A stretch of 64,000 nt of DNA from Comamonadaceae bacterium (GCA_027483665.1 JAIXUC010000025.1:186001-250000); one strand, 5' to 3'; positions 1 to 8,307 are shown, counted from the first letter of the stretch. Program-made: numbers and translations. Notes: generated by a model from the letters alone, not told the origin.

Positions 1-453
1 AAGGTACTCCACCCGCAGGATCGGCTCCCCCCGCTCCTCAGCAAAGGTGAACCCCAGCAAAGCGAGAGGCGTACCCGGCTTGATTTCTGGGACCTGCCAA
101 GCTTGCATGCGAAACAGCGGTGCCAACTCAATTTCCCATCGGATGTCTTGACGCGTTGGAAGAACAGCACGCTGCAACAGTCTGCGTCCATCTACTGAAG
201 CAGTTTGCGCCGGGATTGCCCGCTGGGACAGATCGGGGGGAACACGCCCGATGGCTGCACGCTCCAGGACCATCTCCACGTGTGGGTTGCGCCACTGAAC
301 ACTGGCTGCACGCCCTTCCATGTAGATGGGGCGGTCTTGGTCAAAACTGCTCCAGCCGTGATGGGCGTGGGCAGCGGCTGAAGCGAGCAAAGTGCCCGCC
401 GGCCATGCCAAAGCAGCGCCGCCCTTGATCCATTCGCGTCTGTTGATGCTCAC
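1..453 (-). CDS. DUF6152-like exported protein, Tat-type leader (3' end outside window)
   Basis: This reading frame enters from the left edge and is incomplete at its C-terminus. I place the start at GTG 453-451 because AAGGAG lies 7 bases upstream and the frame stays open to base 1. The N-terminus carries twin arginines (SINRREWIKGG) followed by an Ala-rich stretch, which suggests a Tat leader. Just after it comes AHHGWSSFDQDRPIYMEG and then a QWRNPHVEM segment, the pattern I associate with DUF6152 proteins, which are small, periplasmic and of unknown function. It is probably the third gene of a minus-strand run asparaginase-DUF6644-DUF6152, 111 bases after the DUF6644 stop. The family call comes from remembered motifs and was not tested by alignment. 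Confidence 0.7.
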   Translation of the reverse strand, partial: MSINRREWIKGGAALAWPAGTLLASAAAHAHHGWSSFDQDRPIYMEGRAASVQWRNPHVEMVLERAAIGRVPPDLSQRAIPAQTASVDGRRLLQRAVLPTRQDIRWEIELAPLFRMQAWQVPEIKPGTPLALLGFTFAEERGEPILRVEYL

Positions 454-564
454 GTGAACACTCCTTGATTGGCCGCTGTTCTAGCAGGCCGTTGATAAAA
501 CGAATAAAACTCACAGCATGGTTTGCGAAACAAGCGGTCGCCAAAAGGCGCTGCGGCCATGGGC

Positions 565-984
565 TCAGATGTAGGCGATCCAGCGACCGCATGTCAAAAC
601 GCCCAACCAAATCAGCGACGACAGCAGCATTTGCGCCCGGGCGGTCACATCAAGCAGCAGCAAAGACTCGCGGGCGTGAAACCAGCCAGCGTTGCATCCG
701 GCCAAGCACAGCAGCAGCATCTTGAGCGTGAAGGCCCGGTTAGAAAGCAGCTCGCCTGCTTGCCCGACAAACATCAACAAGCCGGACGCTCCAGCCAAGC
801 CAAAACCGAACACCGACAAACCGAGGGCCAGTCTAGCCAGCGGCTGCACCGCCAGGGCAGCGCCCCACCCAAAGACACGCATTTCAAGAAGCGCCAAATT
901 GCCAAGCAGCAAGCCCACGCCGAGCAGATGCATCACCTCCAGCATGGGATATGCCCATGCGCTGGTCTGAATGGCAGTCACCAT
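565..984 (-). CDS. DUF6644-like four-helix membrane protein
   Basis: The 139-residue product is almost entirely hydrophobic, with four likely membrane helices at about residues 14-38, 50-75, 84-105 and 116-137. The N-terminal MLEVMHLLGVGLLLGN pattern, with a His in the first helix, resembles the DUF6644 family of unknown function. Its ATG overlaps the end of the upstream asparaginase frame by 7 bases (ATGGTGA), so the two are probably translationally coupled. A DUF6152 gene follows on the same strand. My recollection is that DUF6644 and DUF6152 genes often neighbour each other, which supports the call. No metal-binding cluster is obvious and I cannot give a function. Confidence 0.7.
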   Translation of the reverse strand: MVTAIQTSAWAYPMLEVMHLLGVGLLLGNLALLEMRVFGWGAALAVQPLARLALGLSVFGFGLAGASGLLMFVGQAGELLSNRAFTLKMLLLCLAGCNAGWFHARESLLLLDVTARAQMLLSSLIWLGVLTCGRWIAYI

Positions 985-1946
985 GACACTTGGGCAGATC
1001 CGGGCATGAGCGACAGCATCAATGCAATGCGCGCCTTGACAGCCGATAAGCCAACCAATGGGAAGGACTGCTGCCCGGCAGACTCAGCGCCCAGCACGCC
1101 ACGCCCTTCAGCGCACCGGCTCGTGCGCCAAACTCGCCAGCCCCGGCGCTGAGCTTCAAACAATGCTGGTTCTAAGCGCGTGTGCAGGGTTGCATTGCCG
1201 GTGCCAGCGGCCACCACGCCAAACGCTGGTGCGCCCTGAGCATTCGCTTGCGCCAGCCAAGCCAGCAACGCCTCTCCGTCAGCTCCCGCATGACTGAGCC
1301 AGATGGATACATGGGGCCACTGGTCTTCAGCGGGCAAGTGCATTGCCGGCAGCACCAAATCAGCCTGGCACGGCACCTGCCACCAACGCACGTTGCCCTG
1401 TTCGACAACGCCCAAACAACCGCCATCAACGGATGCGAAAGCATCTGTTCTATAGGGGTGAACTTTGCTCACCCGCCTAGGACAGTGGATAGCACCCGCC
1501 GCCACCACCAATACCCCCTTGAGGCCCGAGCTCGCTACGTGGATGGCGTCCTGAAGATTTTGGGGACCATCCGGGCTTAGCGCAGCAGCTGGCCTCATCG
1601 CACAGGTCAAAACCACCGGTTTGGAGGGTGCCAGCACACACGAAAGGAAAAAAGCGGTCTCCTCGAGGGTGTCTGTGCCATGGGTGATGACCACCCCGGC
1701 AACTGACGGGTCGGACATCAAAGCATCGACGCGTTGCGCAAGGCGCCGCCACGTGCCGTGGTCCATGTCCTTGCTATCCATTTGTGCGAGCTGCTCTGCG
1801 CGCCAACCGCCAGTTGGCCACTGAATACCCCCCAGCAAATCTTCCACGGGCACCTCACCCGATCGGTAATCCACGTGGTCGTGGGCATTCTTTGCACGGC
1901 CTGCGATGGTGCCTCCGGTCCCAATGACAAGGATTTGCTGGTCCAA
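978..1946 (-). CDS. ansA: L-asparaginase (type I/II asparaginase family)
   Basis: The protein should hydrolyse L-asparagine to aspartate and ammonia. The first threonine motif, GTGGTIAG, is at the extreme N-terminus and the second catalytic box, [10 protein letters not shown], is near residue 90. A later [15 protein letters not shown] segment is also typical of the family. The open frame extends upstream to 2048, but that would run through the LexA boxes. TTG 1946 has AAGGAG 7 bases upstream and gives 322 residues, a normal length. No signal peptide is seen from this start, so a cytoplasmic enzyme is likely. It is divergent from lexA and overlaps the downstream DUF6644 gene by 7 bases. Confidence 0.85.
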   Translation of the reverse strand: MDQQILVIGTGGTIAGRAKNAHDHVDYRSGEVPVEDLLGGIQWPTGGWRAEQLAQMDSKDMDHGTWRRLAQRVDALMSDPSVAGVVITHGTDTLEETAFFLSCVLAPSKPVVLTCAMRPAAALSPDGPQNLQDAIHVASSGLKGVLVVAAGAIHCPRRVSKVHPYRTDAFASVDGGCLGVVEQGNVRWWQVPCQADLVLPAMHLPAEDQWPHVSIWLSHAGADGEALLAWLAQANAQGAPAFGVVAAGTGNATLHTRLEPALFEAQRRGWRVWRTSRCAEGRGVLGAESAGQQSFPLVGLSAVKARIALMLSLMPGSAQVSW

Positions 1947-1974
1947 CTTCCTACTCCTTGCAGAAAAAAAGAAA

Positions 1975-1990
1975 CTGGTCAAAAATACAG
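1975..1990. promoter_or_regulatory. LexA (SOS) box 1
   Basis: The sequence CTGGTCAAAAATACAG fits the gamma/betaproteobacterial LexA consensus CTG-N10-CAG. It lies 74 bases upstream of the lexA ATG and 29 bases upstream of the divergent asparaginase TTG. Together with box 2 it probably gives LexA autoregulation, and it could also repress the asparaginase operon. Confidence 0.8.
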
Positions 1991-1993
1991 CTA

Positions 1994-2009
1994 CTGGATA
2001 TTTAGTCAG
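1994..2009. promoter_or_regulatory. LexA (SOS) box 2
   Basis: The sequence CTGGATATTTAGTCAG is a second CTG-N10-CAG element with an AT-rich centre. Its start is 19 bases from that of box 1, about two helical turns, so two LexA dimers could sit on the same DNA face. Tandem boxes are typical of lexA promoters in other proteobacteria. Confidence 0.8.
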
Positions 2010-2063
2010 ATAAAGCGTCCAGCCGTGCCCTCGCAGCAGTCCCTCCAACTCAAAAGGTCAGCC

Positions 2064-2738
2064 ATGAGAGAGATGCCCAAACTCACAGCCCGCCAGCAGC
2101 AGATTCTCGACTTGATTCAAAGCGCCATCGCGCGCACGGGCGCCCCGCCTACCCGCGCTGAAATTGCGGCTGAGCTGGGGTTCAAGTCGGCCAATGCTGC
2201 TGAAGAGCACCTGCAGGCGCTGGCCCGTAAGGGCGCTATTGAGTTGCTGAGCGGCACCTCACGCGGCATACGGCTCAACGGCGAGACCCTGCGCAGCATC
2301 AACGAGTCGCGCATGAAGCAGTTTTCACTGCCCCTTCCCAGCTTAGATCAGCTGGTGTTGCCTCTCATCGGCCGCGTGGCAGCGGGCTCGCCCATATTGG
2401 CGCAGGAGCATGTGGACCGGAGCTTTCACCTCGAATCCAGCTTGTTCCAACGCAAGCCCGACTACTTGCTGAAAGTGCGGGGGATGTCCATGCGGGACGC
2501 GGGCATCATGGACGGCGACTTGCTCGCTGTGCAAAGCACTCGCGAGGCCAAAAACGGACAGATCGTGGTGGCCCGGCTTGGCGACGAAGTGACGGTCAAG
2601 CGGTTTCGCCGCCACAGGGACGTTATTGAGTTGCATGCAGAAAACCCAGAGTTTCAGACCATCGTCGTGCAGCCTGGCGACCCTTTCGAGATCGAGGGCC
2701 TGGCCGTTGGACTGATTCGCAACACCATGCTGATGTAG
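2064..2738 (+). CDS. lexA: LexA repressor, SOS regulator
   Basis: LexA represses DNA-damage genes and cleaves itself when stimulated by RecA filaments. The 224-residue product starts [17 protein letters not shown] winged helix-turn-helix covers about residues 1-70. The self-cleavage bond is Ala107-Gly108 in GRVAAGSP. The catalytic pair is Ser142 in RGMSM and Lys179 in TVKRF. All key residues are present, so it should be functional. The frame is open upstream to 1734, but ATG 2064 is preceded by a purine-rich AAAAGG and matches known LexA N-termini. Two LexA boxes lie immediately upstream. Confidence 0.97.
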   Translation: MREMPKLTARQQQILDLIQSAIARTGAPPTRAEIAAELGFKSANAAEEHLQALARKGAIELLSGTSRGIRLNGETLRSINESRMKQFSLPLPSLDQLVLPLIGRVAAGSPILAQEHVDRSFHLESSLFQRKPDYLLKVRGMSMRDAGIMDGDLLAVQSTREAKNGQIVVARLGDEVTVKRFRRHRDVIELHAENPEFQTIVVQPGDPFEIEGLAVGLIRNTMLM

Positions 2739-2806
2739 GCGCCGCTCTTCCAAGCGCCCCGCTCTTCGCCACACTTTTCCCGCCCATTCCTATGCAGGAG
2801 CCCCAC

Positions 2807-3235
2807 GTGCCCGCTCTTCTCTCATCCACATTGACTGACAAGCTGGTCGGCCCATCGTCGTCTTGGTCGCGGCTCTGGAGCCCGGTTCAGGCGATGGTTA
2901 GCCGCTTCATTCAGTCCAGCGCAACGGCTGTCCAACCCCCAGCGTCACGTGCGCTCAGCCCGTCATCTATTCCGGCTTGCATGCGCTCGACCAGTGGCGT
3001 CCATCGGCCAAACGGTCTGCTGTTATCCCGCGTCTCGGACAAGTCGGCTGCAAGCGACACCCGCTGCGCACTAGGCGGGCTGCATTCTTTTCGCAAAGAT
3101 CCCGTGCGCGTGATTCGCTTGTCGGAGCAGGGCATACACCGAGGTCAGGCTGGACGCATGGTCATCTCTGGTCGCATGGCAGATGTCTGTGCCGAACTCG
3201 ATCGACTAGCTGATCGCGAAGCCATCGTTCACTGA
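2807..3235 (+). CDS. hypothetical protein downstream of lexA
   Basis: I prefer GTG 2807, with AGGAG 6 bases upstream, over the in-frame ATG 2792; this gives about 142 residues. I recognise no domain. The N-terminal half is Ser/Pro-rich and looks disordered. The C-terminal 45 residues (from VRVIRLSEQGIHRG to the end) are more ordered and charged, with a predicted helix rich in Asp, Glu and Arg, and look like the constrained part. It follows lexA by about 70 bases on the same strand, so it could belong to the SOS transcript. An opposing frame at 2911-3135 is less convincing. Confidence 0.45.
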   Translation: MPALLSSTLTDKLVGPSSSWSRLWSPVQAMVSRFIQSSATAVQPPASRALSPSSIPACMRSTSGVHRPNGLLLSRVSDKSAASDTRCALGGLHSFRKDPVRVIRLSEQGIHRGQAGRMVISGRMADVCAELDRLADREAIVH

Positions 3236-3357
3236 GATCTGCTCTGCCGAATTCTTCGATCTGATAGTGGCTCAGGTCCCTCAGGGCTCCAGGTCGATCG
3301 ATGCTCGACTGGCACAGCGCTGGCTGCTGTGCCTGCTGCGAGATGCACAATGAAATC

Positions 3358-4365
3358 ATGAACATTGTGATCCTCGACGACTATCAAGATGCAGTGCGAA
3401 AGCTGGCGTGCGCAGGAAAACTAGATGCCTACTCGGCCAAGGTCTACACGAACACCGTCAAGGGGCTAGGCCAGTTGGCAGTTCGCCTGCGGGACGCTGA
3501 TGTTTTGGTGCTTAACCGCGAACGCACGCACATATCACGTCAGTTGGTAGACAAGCTGCCACGCCTCAAGATGATCGCCCAGACGGGTCGGGCTGGGCCT
3601 CACATTGACATACCGGCGTGTACCGAGCGCGGCATCGTCGTAGCGGAGGGTATCGGCTCACCAGTGGCCCCCGCGGAGCTGACCTGGGCACTGATCATGG
3701 CCGCCATGCGTCGGCTGCCGCAATACATCTCCAACCTAAAACATGGCGTGTGGCAGCAGTCCGGGCTGAAGTCTGCTGCGATGCCCCCTAACTTTGGGTT
3801 GGGAGCGGTGTTGCGCGGGCGAACCCTGGGGGTCTGGGGCTACGGCCGAGTGGGTCAGTTGGTGTGTGCTTTTGGCCGAGCGTTTGGCATGCGGGTACTG
3901 GTTTGGGGTAGCGAAGCTTCGATGACGCGTGCTGTAGCCGATGGCTACGTGCGAGCTGATGGGCGGGACACCTTTTTTCAAGATTGCGATGTGTTGAGCT
4001 TGCACTTGCGTCTGTGTGAGCAGACAGTCGGCCTCGTCGTTGCAGATGACTTGCAACGCATGAAGCCCACTGCCCTGCTGGTCAACACATCGCGCGCAGA
4101 GTTGATCGAGTCTGGCGCTTTATTGGCGGCCCTCAACCGAGGACGGCCTGGCATGGCAGCAGTGGACGTCTTTGAGAGCGAGCCCATCTTGCAAGGCCAT
4201 GCCCTGCTGCGTCTTGAGAACTGCGTGTGTACGCCGCACATCGGTTACGTGGAGCAAGACAGCTACGAGCTCTACTACGGTGCTGCTTTCGACAACGTGG
4301 TGAACTTCATCAAGGGCACACCAACACACATCGTCAACCCCGGCGCCCTGCAAGTCAGGCGTTGA
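3358..4365 (+). CDS. D-2-hydroxyacid dehydrogenase (NAD-dependent)
   Basis: This 335-residue protein should interconvert a 2-hydroxyacid and a 2-oxoacid using NAD(H). It has the substrate-domain start MNIVILDDYQDA, the Rossmann fingerprint GVWGYGRVGQLV near residue 155, and the catalytic Arg (NTSRAELIE), Glu (DVFESEP) and His (CTPHIGY). It resembles the phosphoglycerate dehydrogenase-like subgroup, but there is no C-terminal ACT domain, so it is not a classical SerA and its substrate is open. The start could instead be ATG 3343, five codons earlier. It is followed by a convergent hypothetical gene 25 bases away. Confidence 0.88.
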   Translation: MNIVILDDYQDAVRKLACAGKLDAYSAKVYTNTVKGLGQLAVRLRDADVLVLNRERTHISRQLVDKLPRLKMIAQTGRAGPHIDIPACTERGIVVAEGIGSPVAPAELTWALIMAAMRRLPQYISNLKHGVWQQSGLKSAAMPPNFGLGAVLRGRTLGVWGYGRVGQLVCAFGRAFGMRVLVWGSEASMTRAVADGYVRADGRDTFFQDCDVLSLHLRLCEQTVGLVVADDLQRMKPTALLVNTSRAELIESGALLAALNRGRPGMAAVDVFESEPILQGHALLRLENCVCTPHIGYVEQDSYELYYGAAFDNVVNFIKGTPTHIVNPGALQVRR

Positions 4366-4390
4366 CCGAATAGATCGAGATGGGGGTGTT

Positions 4391-5086
4391 TCAGACAGTG
4401 ACGTCTGGCGACAGGCTACCAATCGCGGATTCGGCACCCGACAGGAACACGCGAACCCCTTGCTGGAGCACCGCCAGATCTGAAGGCGTGTGTTGTATGC
4501 GCAAATAAATGCGACCCCTCAGCAAAGCCATGGTGATCGGTGCGCCGAACATGTGGGGCATTTCAGTCAGTTCGAGCAAAAGATCGGCCAAGCCCGGATG
4601 CAGCCAAACAGAGGCCTGCTGGCGGTGACTCGACAACACGACGAAGCGCTCCCAGAACAAGGCTGGCATGCCCAACCACGTGATGGCGGGCCATCTCTGC
4701 AGCCAAACTTGCTCCTCTAGCAATCCGGGTTCGTGCTGTGAAAAAACAGAGTCGGCCATGTCGCTGACCTTTGACACACCTCCAGGAATAGACAAGCGGT
4801 CTCTTAGTGAGCGCGCCATCAAGACAATTGCCAAATCTGCCGGAGTGCCACATTCCACGCGAGCGCGCAGCTCGAACCCTTTGATAAATGGGCGGCTGCT
4901 GCGACCACGCTCCATGCGCCACCCGCGCCCCGAAACTTGCCCTTCGATGTGAAACCGACCAGGCTCTCCGTGGCCGAAAACTTCGAGCTGTTTTGAGCGT
5001 GCCCATGCTGCTAGGCGTGCCTGAGCCTCCGCCGACATGCCTGCTGTCAAACTATCTTGAAAGCGCTGTTTGATGTGTCGCAACAT
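4391..5086 (-). CDS. conserved hypothetical protein
   Basis: The 231-residue soluble protein has no motif I recognise and no signal peptide or membrane segment. It is rich in Arg, Trp and Leu and reads as a compact globular protein, with no long low-complexity stretches. I accept it as a gene because of its length, protein-like composition and fit between two flanking genes: it is convergent with the dehydrogenase and its start faces a GST gene 97 bases away. No function is proposed. Confidence 0.6.
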   Translation of the reverse strand: MLRHIKQRFQDSLTAGMSAEAQARLAAWARSKQLEVFGHGEPGRFHIEGQVSGRGWRMERGRSSRPFIKGFELRARVECGTPADLAIVLMARSLRDRLSIPGGVSKVSDMADSVFSQHEPGLLEEQVWLQRWPAITWLGMPALFWERFVVLSSHRQQASVWLHPGLADLLLELTEMPHMFGAPITMALLRGRIYLRIQHTPSDLAVLQQGVRVFLSGAESAIGSLSPDVTV

Positions 5087-5183
5087 GACTGCAGCTTATG
5101 CCATAAAGTGCAGCGCAGGCGAAGCAAAGAAATGAGCATCCGCCTATTTCTTGGTCTGTTGCGCCAACGAATGAAGGAAAACC

Positions 5184-5879
5184 ATGATCGACGTCTACAC
5201 CTGGCCCACACCCAACGGGCACAAGGTTCACATCATGCTCGAGGAATGTGGCCTGCCCTATCGCGTGCATGCAGTCGATATCGGGGCCGGCGATCAGTTC
5301 AAGCCCGAGTTCTTGGCAATCAGCCCCAACAACAAGATACCCGCCATCGTAGACGACGATGGGCCAGGCGGCAAACCCATATCTCTTTTTGAATCGGGAG
5401 CGATTCTGCTATACCTCGCCAGCAAAACGGGGCGGTTTCTTGCTGCAGACATCCGAGTTCGCTACCAAACTTTAGAGTGGTTGATGTTCCAAGTAGGTGG
5501 CGTGGGTCCGATGCTGGGGCAGGCTCATCATTTCAGGATTTACGCGCCGGAGAAAATCCCCTATGCCATCGACCGCTACACCAACGAGGCCAAACGGCTC
5601 TACGGAGTGCTTGATCGTCGGCTAGCAAAATCAAGCTATCTGGCTGGAGAGGAATACTCGATCGCCGACATGGCGGTCTTCCCATGGCTGCGCAGCTGGG
5701 AAAACCAGGGCATCGACTGGGCCGACTACCCCAAGCTGAAGTTCTGGTTTGACGACATCGCCTCTCGAGGGGCTGCAAAACGCGCCGTCGCCGTCCTTGC
5801 GGAGCGCCGCAAGCCGATCACCGACGATCGAGCGAGAGAGGTGCTTTTTGGTGCTACACAGTATCGCGCTCGGCAGTAG
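5184..5879 (+). CDS. glutathione S-transferase, YfcG/Ure2p-like (nu class)
   Basis: The 231-residue protein has an N-terminal thioredoxin-like domain (about 1-85) and an all-helical C-terminal domain. The opening TWPTPNGHKVHIMLEE is the Ure2p/YfcG signature, with Thr and Asn replacing the usual Tyr, Ser or Cys near the glutathione thiol. SPNNKIPAIVDDD holds the cis-Pro loop and FESGAILLYLA the glutathione-binding Glu-Ser. Family members act as disulfide-bond reductases more than classical transferases. An AAGGA precedes the ATG by 8 bases. It probably has its own transcript. Confidence 0.9.
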   Translation: MIDVYTWPTPNGHKVHIMLEECGLPYRVHAVDIGAGDQFKPEFLAISPNNKIPAIVDDDGPGGKPISLFESGAILLYLASKTGRFLAADIRVRYQTLEWLMFQVGGVGPMLGQAHHFRIYAPEKIPYAIDRYTNEAKRLYGVLDRRLAKSSYLAGEEYSIADMAVFPWLRSWENQGIDWADYPKLKFWFDDIASRGAAKRAVAVLAERRKPITDDRAREVLFGATQYRARQ

Positions 5880-5915
5880 CGGCGTCAGCCTAGATGGTTA
5901 ATAGCCGGCGCGGAC

Positions 5916-5946
5916 TTGACCAACGTCCCCCACGCCCACCTATACT
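5916..5946 (+). promoter_or_regulatory. candidate sigma-70 promoter for the H-NS gene
   Basis: TTGACC (5916-5921) and TATACT (5941-5946) are good -35 and -10 matches, but the spacer is 19 bases, longer than the preferred 17. They lie 31 bases upstream of the H-NS ATG. This is the only promoter-like pair I see in the gap between the GST gene and this one. Confidence 0.4.
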
Positions 5947-5976
5947 CGCGCTGGTATTAACTTTAGAAAGAGCACC

Positions 5977-6276
5977 ATGGCAAATCTAAAAGAACTTCTG
6001 GCCCAGAAAGCGGAAATCGAAAAGGCCATTGAAGACGCAAGGCGCCAAGGCAAAGCTGAGAGCATTGCTAAAGTCCGCGCGCTCATGGCCGAACTGGACG
6101 TTTCGTTGGAAGACCTTAAATCGCGTGGCAAAGGCGACAGCAAACCCACTGGCAAGGTACCGCCCAAGTATCGTCATGCCGCTACCGGTGACACGTGGAG
6201 CGGACGCGGGCTGAAACCCAAGTGGCTGACTGCGGCCATGGCAACAGGCAAGAAGCTAGAGGATTTCGCCATCTGA
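5977..6276 (+). CDS. H-NS family nucleoid-associated protein
   Basis: The 99-residue protein has a charged N-terminal coiled coil (about 1-55) for oligomerisation. It ends in the H-NS DNA-binding core YRHAATGDTWSGRGLKPKWL, which reads AT-rich minor grooves. The length and the linker around residues 56-70 match the short betaproteobacterial H-NS type such as BpH3/HvrA. It would act as a nucleoid organiser and silencer of AT-rich acquired genes. GAAAG lies upstream of the ATG. Confidence 0.93.
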   Translation: MANLKELLAQKAEIEKAIEDARRQGKAESIAKVRALMAELDVSLEDLKSRGKGDSKPTGKVPPKYRHAATGDTWSGRGLKPKWLTAAMATGKKLEDFAI

Positions 6277-6652
6277 ACCTGGCCTCCTGAAATCCAGTTA
6301 TCGAGTTCGGGCGGTGGTATCAAGCTGCCGCCCGATGCAGTTCAGATAACCATCCCGGACGCGACAACCGCCTTCTGTCGAGGTGCCAAATATTTCTTCG
6401 CTGACAGTATTGGCCAGGCACCATTTCTGAAGGTGAAATTGGCCGTGATTGCTTTTGAGTGGGAAAGAGGAGCGGAGCCCGCTCAATGCCCCACGGGTGG
6501 CCTGCCAGACAGTGCTGGCCAAACTGAACTGCCATGTCGCTCGGTTTTCGTGCCAGCGTCTGCGGCGGCTTAGACCAAGCGCCAGCCGTACCTGGTGCCG
6601 AATGCAAACACTACCGCGCCGCGTCAGCCTCAGGGCCTAGATCGGCGTCTGA
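6277..6652. other. 376-base interval with no confident gene
   Basis: Short frames exist on both strands but none has a good ribosome site plus recognisable protein. A GC-rich inverted repeat (CGGGCGG and CCGCCCG with a 13-base loop, about 6308-6334) lies just after the H-NS gene but lacks a T run. It might still stop H-NS transcription with Rho. A minus-strand frame ending near 6298 (SEEIFGTSTEGGCRVRDGYL) reads slightly protein-like and may be a decayed gene. Confidence 0.4.
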
Positions 6653-7138
6653 TCACTGGAAGCTGAGCAAGCCCCACATTCCCAACAGCAAAAGCAGGTA
6701 GCGAGTGCCTTTGCCTATAGCAACCCACGCCATGCAGGGCCAAAACGGCAATCGCATCCAACCAGCCGCCAAAACCAAGGCGTCGCCCACCAAGGGCAGA
6801 AAAGAAAGCACCATGGCTGGCGGTCCCCAGCGGCGCAAGCGCTGAACGTGGACGCCTTGGTTGTTGATTTGGTATTTCTGGAAGCGCTGATATCCCTGCC
6901 TAGACCATGCGCCCATCCAGTAGGTCAGCACACAACCGAGAACGTTGCCACTTAATGCGGCTGCAAAACCGGGCCATGCCTGATCAGGATATGCAGTGAT
7001 CAGCGCTGCCAGAACCAGCTCGCTGGAGCCGGGCAAGACAGTGGCCGACAAAAACGCAGAAGCGAAAACACCCGCAAGCCCCCAGTCAGGTGGGACCCAC
7101 GACTGTAGCCACAGGGACAGGTCAGTAATAGAGACCAT
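6653..7138 (-). CDS. YqaA family (DedA/SNARE-associated type) inner-membrane protein
   Basis: The 161-residue protein has about four membrane segments. An early FLSATVLPGSSELVLAAL segment and a central GNVLGCVLTYWMGAW match the YqaA subgroup of the DedA superfamily, small relatives of flippase-like membrane proteins. The SFLPLVGDALVLAAGWMRLP stretch corresponds to the conserved re-entrant region. The physiological substrate is not established. Two tRNA genes on the same strand lie upstream; its own transcript is likely. Confidence 0.82.
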   Translation of the reverse strand: MVSITDLSLWLQSWVPPDWGLAGVFASAFLSATVLPGSSELVLAALITAYPDQAWPGFAAALSGNVLGCVLTYWMGAWSRQGYQRFQKYQINNQGVHVQRLRRWGPPAMVLSFLPLVGDALVLAAGWMRLPFWPCMAWVAIGKGTRYLLLLLGMWGLLSFQ

Positions 7139-7182
7139 GAGCGAACCTGAGTAGCGACTGAATGAAGAGCTTGATGAGGTGG

Positions 7183-7256
7183 CCTGCCCGGAGGGGATCG
7201 AACCCCCGACCCACAGCTTAGAAGGCTGTTGCTCTATCCAACTGAGCTACGGACAG
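7183..7256 (-). tRNA. tRNA-Arg, anticodon TCT
   Basis: On the minus strand a complete 74-base cloverleaf folds. The acceptor CTGTCCG pairs with CGGGCAG (one G-T), the D arm is GCTC/GAGC, the anticodon stem is ACAGC/GCTGT with loop CTTCTAA, and the T arm contains TTCGATC. Anticodon TCT reads AGA/AGG. No 3' CCA is encoded. Confidence 0.95.
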
Positions 7257-7322
7257 TGGGTTTGCCGCTTGCCCAGTTCAGCAGCAGATGCTGCGCGTTA
7301 GAGGACGCAGCGAAAAAGAAGA

Positions 7323-7399
7323 TGGTCGGAGTACAAGGATTCGAACCTTGGACCCCCTGGTCCCAAACCAGGTGCGCTACCAGACTGCGCCACACTCCG
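7323..7399 (-). tRNA. tRNA-Pro, anticodon TGG
   Basis: The minus strand gives a full tRNA starting CGGAGTG and ending CACTCCG-like pairing with an encoded CCA (7325-7323). The anticodon loop is TTTGGGA within CCTGG/CCAGG stems and the T loop is TTCGAAT. Anticodon TGG reads CCN proline codons. It is about 66 bases upstream of tRNA-Arg on the same strand and may be co-transcribed with it. Confidence 0.95.
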
Positions 7400-7510
7400 A
7401 CGGCTGCATTCTAGCCCGCGAAATTCGGCATTTGCACAGACATCGGTTCGCCGTCCCCGCTGCAGCATCTGATGCCCGCAACCTGCACGAAAACACGGTG
7501 TACGTTGACC

Positions 7511-8284
7511 CTAAAGCAAAGGGCGCCACTGCTTCACGGCAGCTTGCAATTCACCCAGCGAAGGCAGCAACCTGTCGGGGGCGTCTAGAGCATTACAGGG
7601 CGCCACCATGTTCAGTGCCCCGACGACTTCGCCGTTCATAGCCTGAACCGGAACTGCAATGGCAGATATCCCGGGCTCGTGCTGTTCGCAGGCCAAGCAC
7701 CAACCCCGCTGACGCACTTCGCTCAAGGTGCGCCGAAGAACCGAAGACTGCCAAACGGTGTGGGGCGTATGCCGCATCAGTGGCCGACCCTTGAGCCAGG
7801 CTACCAATTCGACACGGGGCAACGCCGCCAACAAGATGCGTCCTGTTGACGTGGCGTGCAGGGGCAGCCTGGCGCCTAGGTGAAGGCCGTAGGCAAGTAC
7901 TTGTGGCACGCCACTGCGTGCCACGATGACGCATTCATCACCGTCTCGTACAACCACCGACATGGAGTGACGGCAGTGCATCGCGAGCCGCTCGAGCAGC
8001 GGTTGCACCAAGCGCGGTAGCCGCGAAGACGCCAAGTAGCTGCCCGAAAACCGCAAAACTTTGGTCGATAACCAGAACCAACTGCCATCGGTTTCCAGGT
8101 AACCCAGATGTGCCAATGTCAACAAGTGCCTGCGCGCTGCAGCTCGGGTAATGCCCGCTCGCTGAGCTGCCAGGGTGGCGTTCAGGCGCTGGCGCTCCGT
8201 ATCAAAACTCTCCAGCACCGCCATGCCCCGAGCCATGCCCTCGATCAGATCGGCCTTGGCGATGGCGTCGTTCGGTTGCGGCAT
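7511..8284 (-). CDS. pobR: IclR-family regulator, PobR-like
   Basis: The 257-residue protein has an N-terminal winged helix (about 10-75, with ARGMAVLESFD leading in) and a C-terminal IclR effector domain containing GLHLGARLPLHATSTGRILLAA. It is divergent from the 4-hydroxybenzoate hydroxylase gene, the usual place for PobR of the IclR family, which activates pobA in response to 4-hydroxybenzoate. The frame continues upstream to 8449, but ATG 8284 avoids overlap with the operator and matches typical IclR length. Two palindromic repeats in the shared intergenic region are its likely binding sites. Confidence 0.85.
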   Translation of the reverse strand: MPQPNDAIAKADLIEGMARGMAVLESFDTERQRLNATLAAQRAGITRAAARRHLLTLAHLGYLETDGSWFWLSTKVLRFSGSYLASSRLPRLVQPLLERLAMHCRHSMSVVVRDGDECVIVARSGVPQVLAYGLHLGARLPLHATSTGRILLAALPRVELVAWLKGRPLMRHTPHTVWQSSVLRRTLSEVRQRGWCLACEQHEPGISAIAVPVQAMNGEVVGALNMVAPCNALDAPDRLLPSLGELQAAVKQWRPLL

Positions 8285-8307
8285 GAGGCTGGTTTTCTTC
8301 TGGTTGA

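Noticed and set aside
1734-2063. 110-codon upstream extension of lexA
   Set aside because: It runs through both LexA boxes and the divergent asparaginase 5' end; LexA homology begins at ATG 2064.
7183-7399. tRNA pair as an integration site
   Set aside because: No integrase, no duplicated tRNA 3' end and no shift in gene content beside it.
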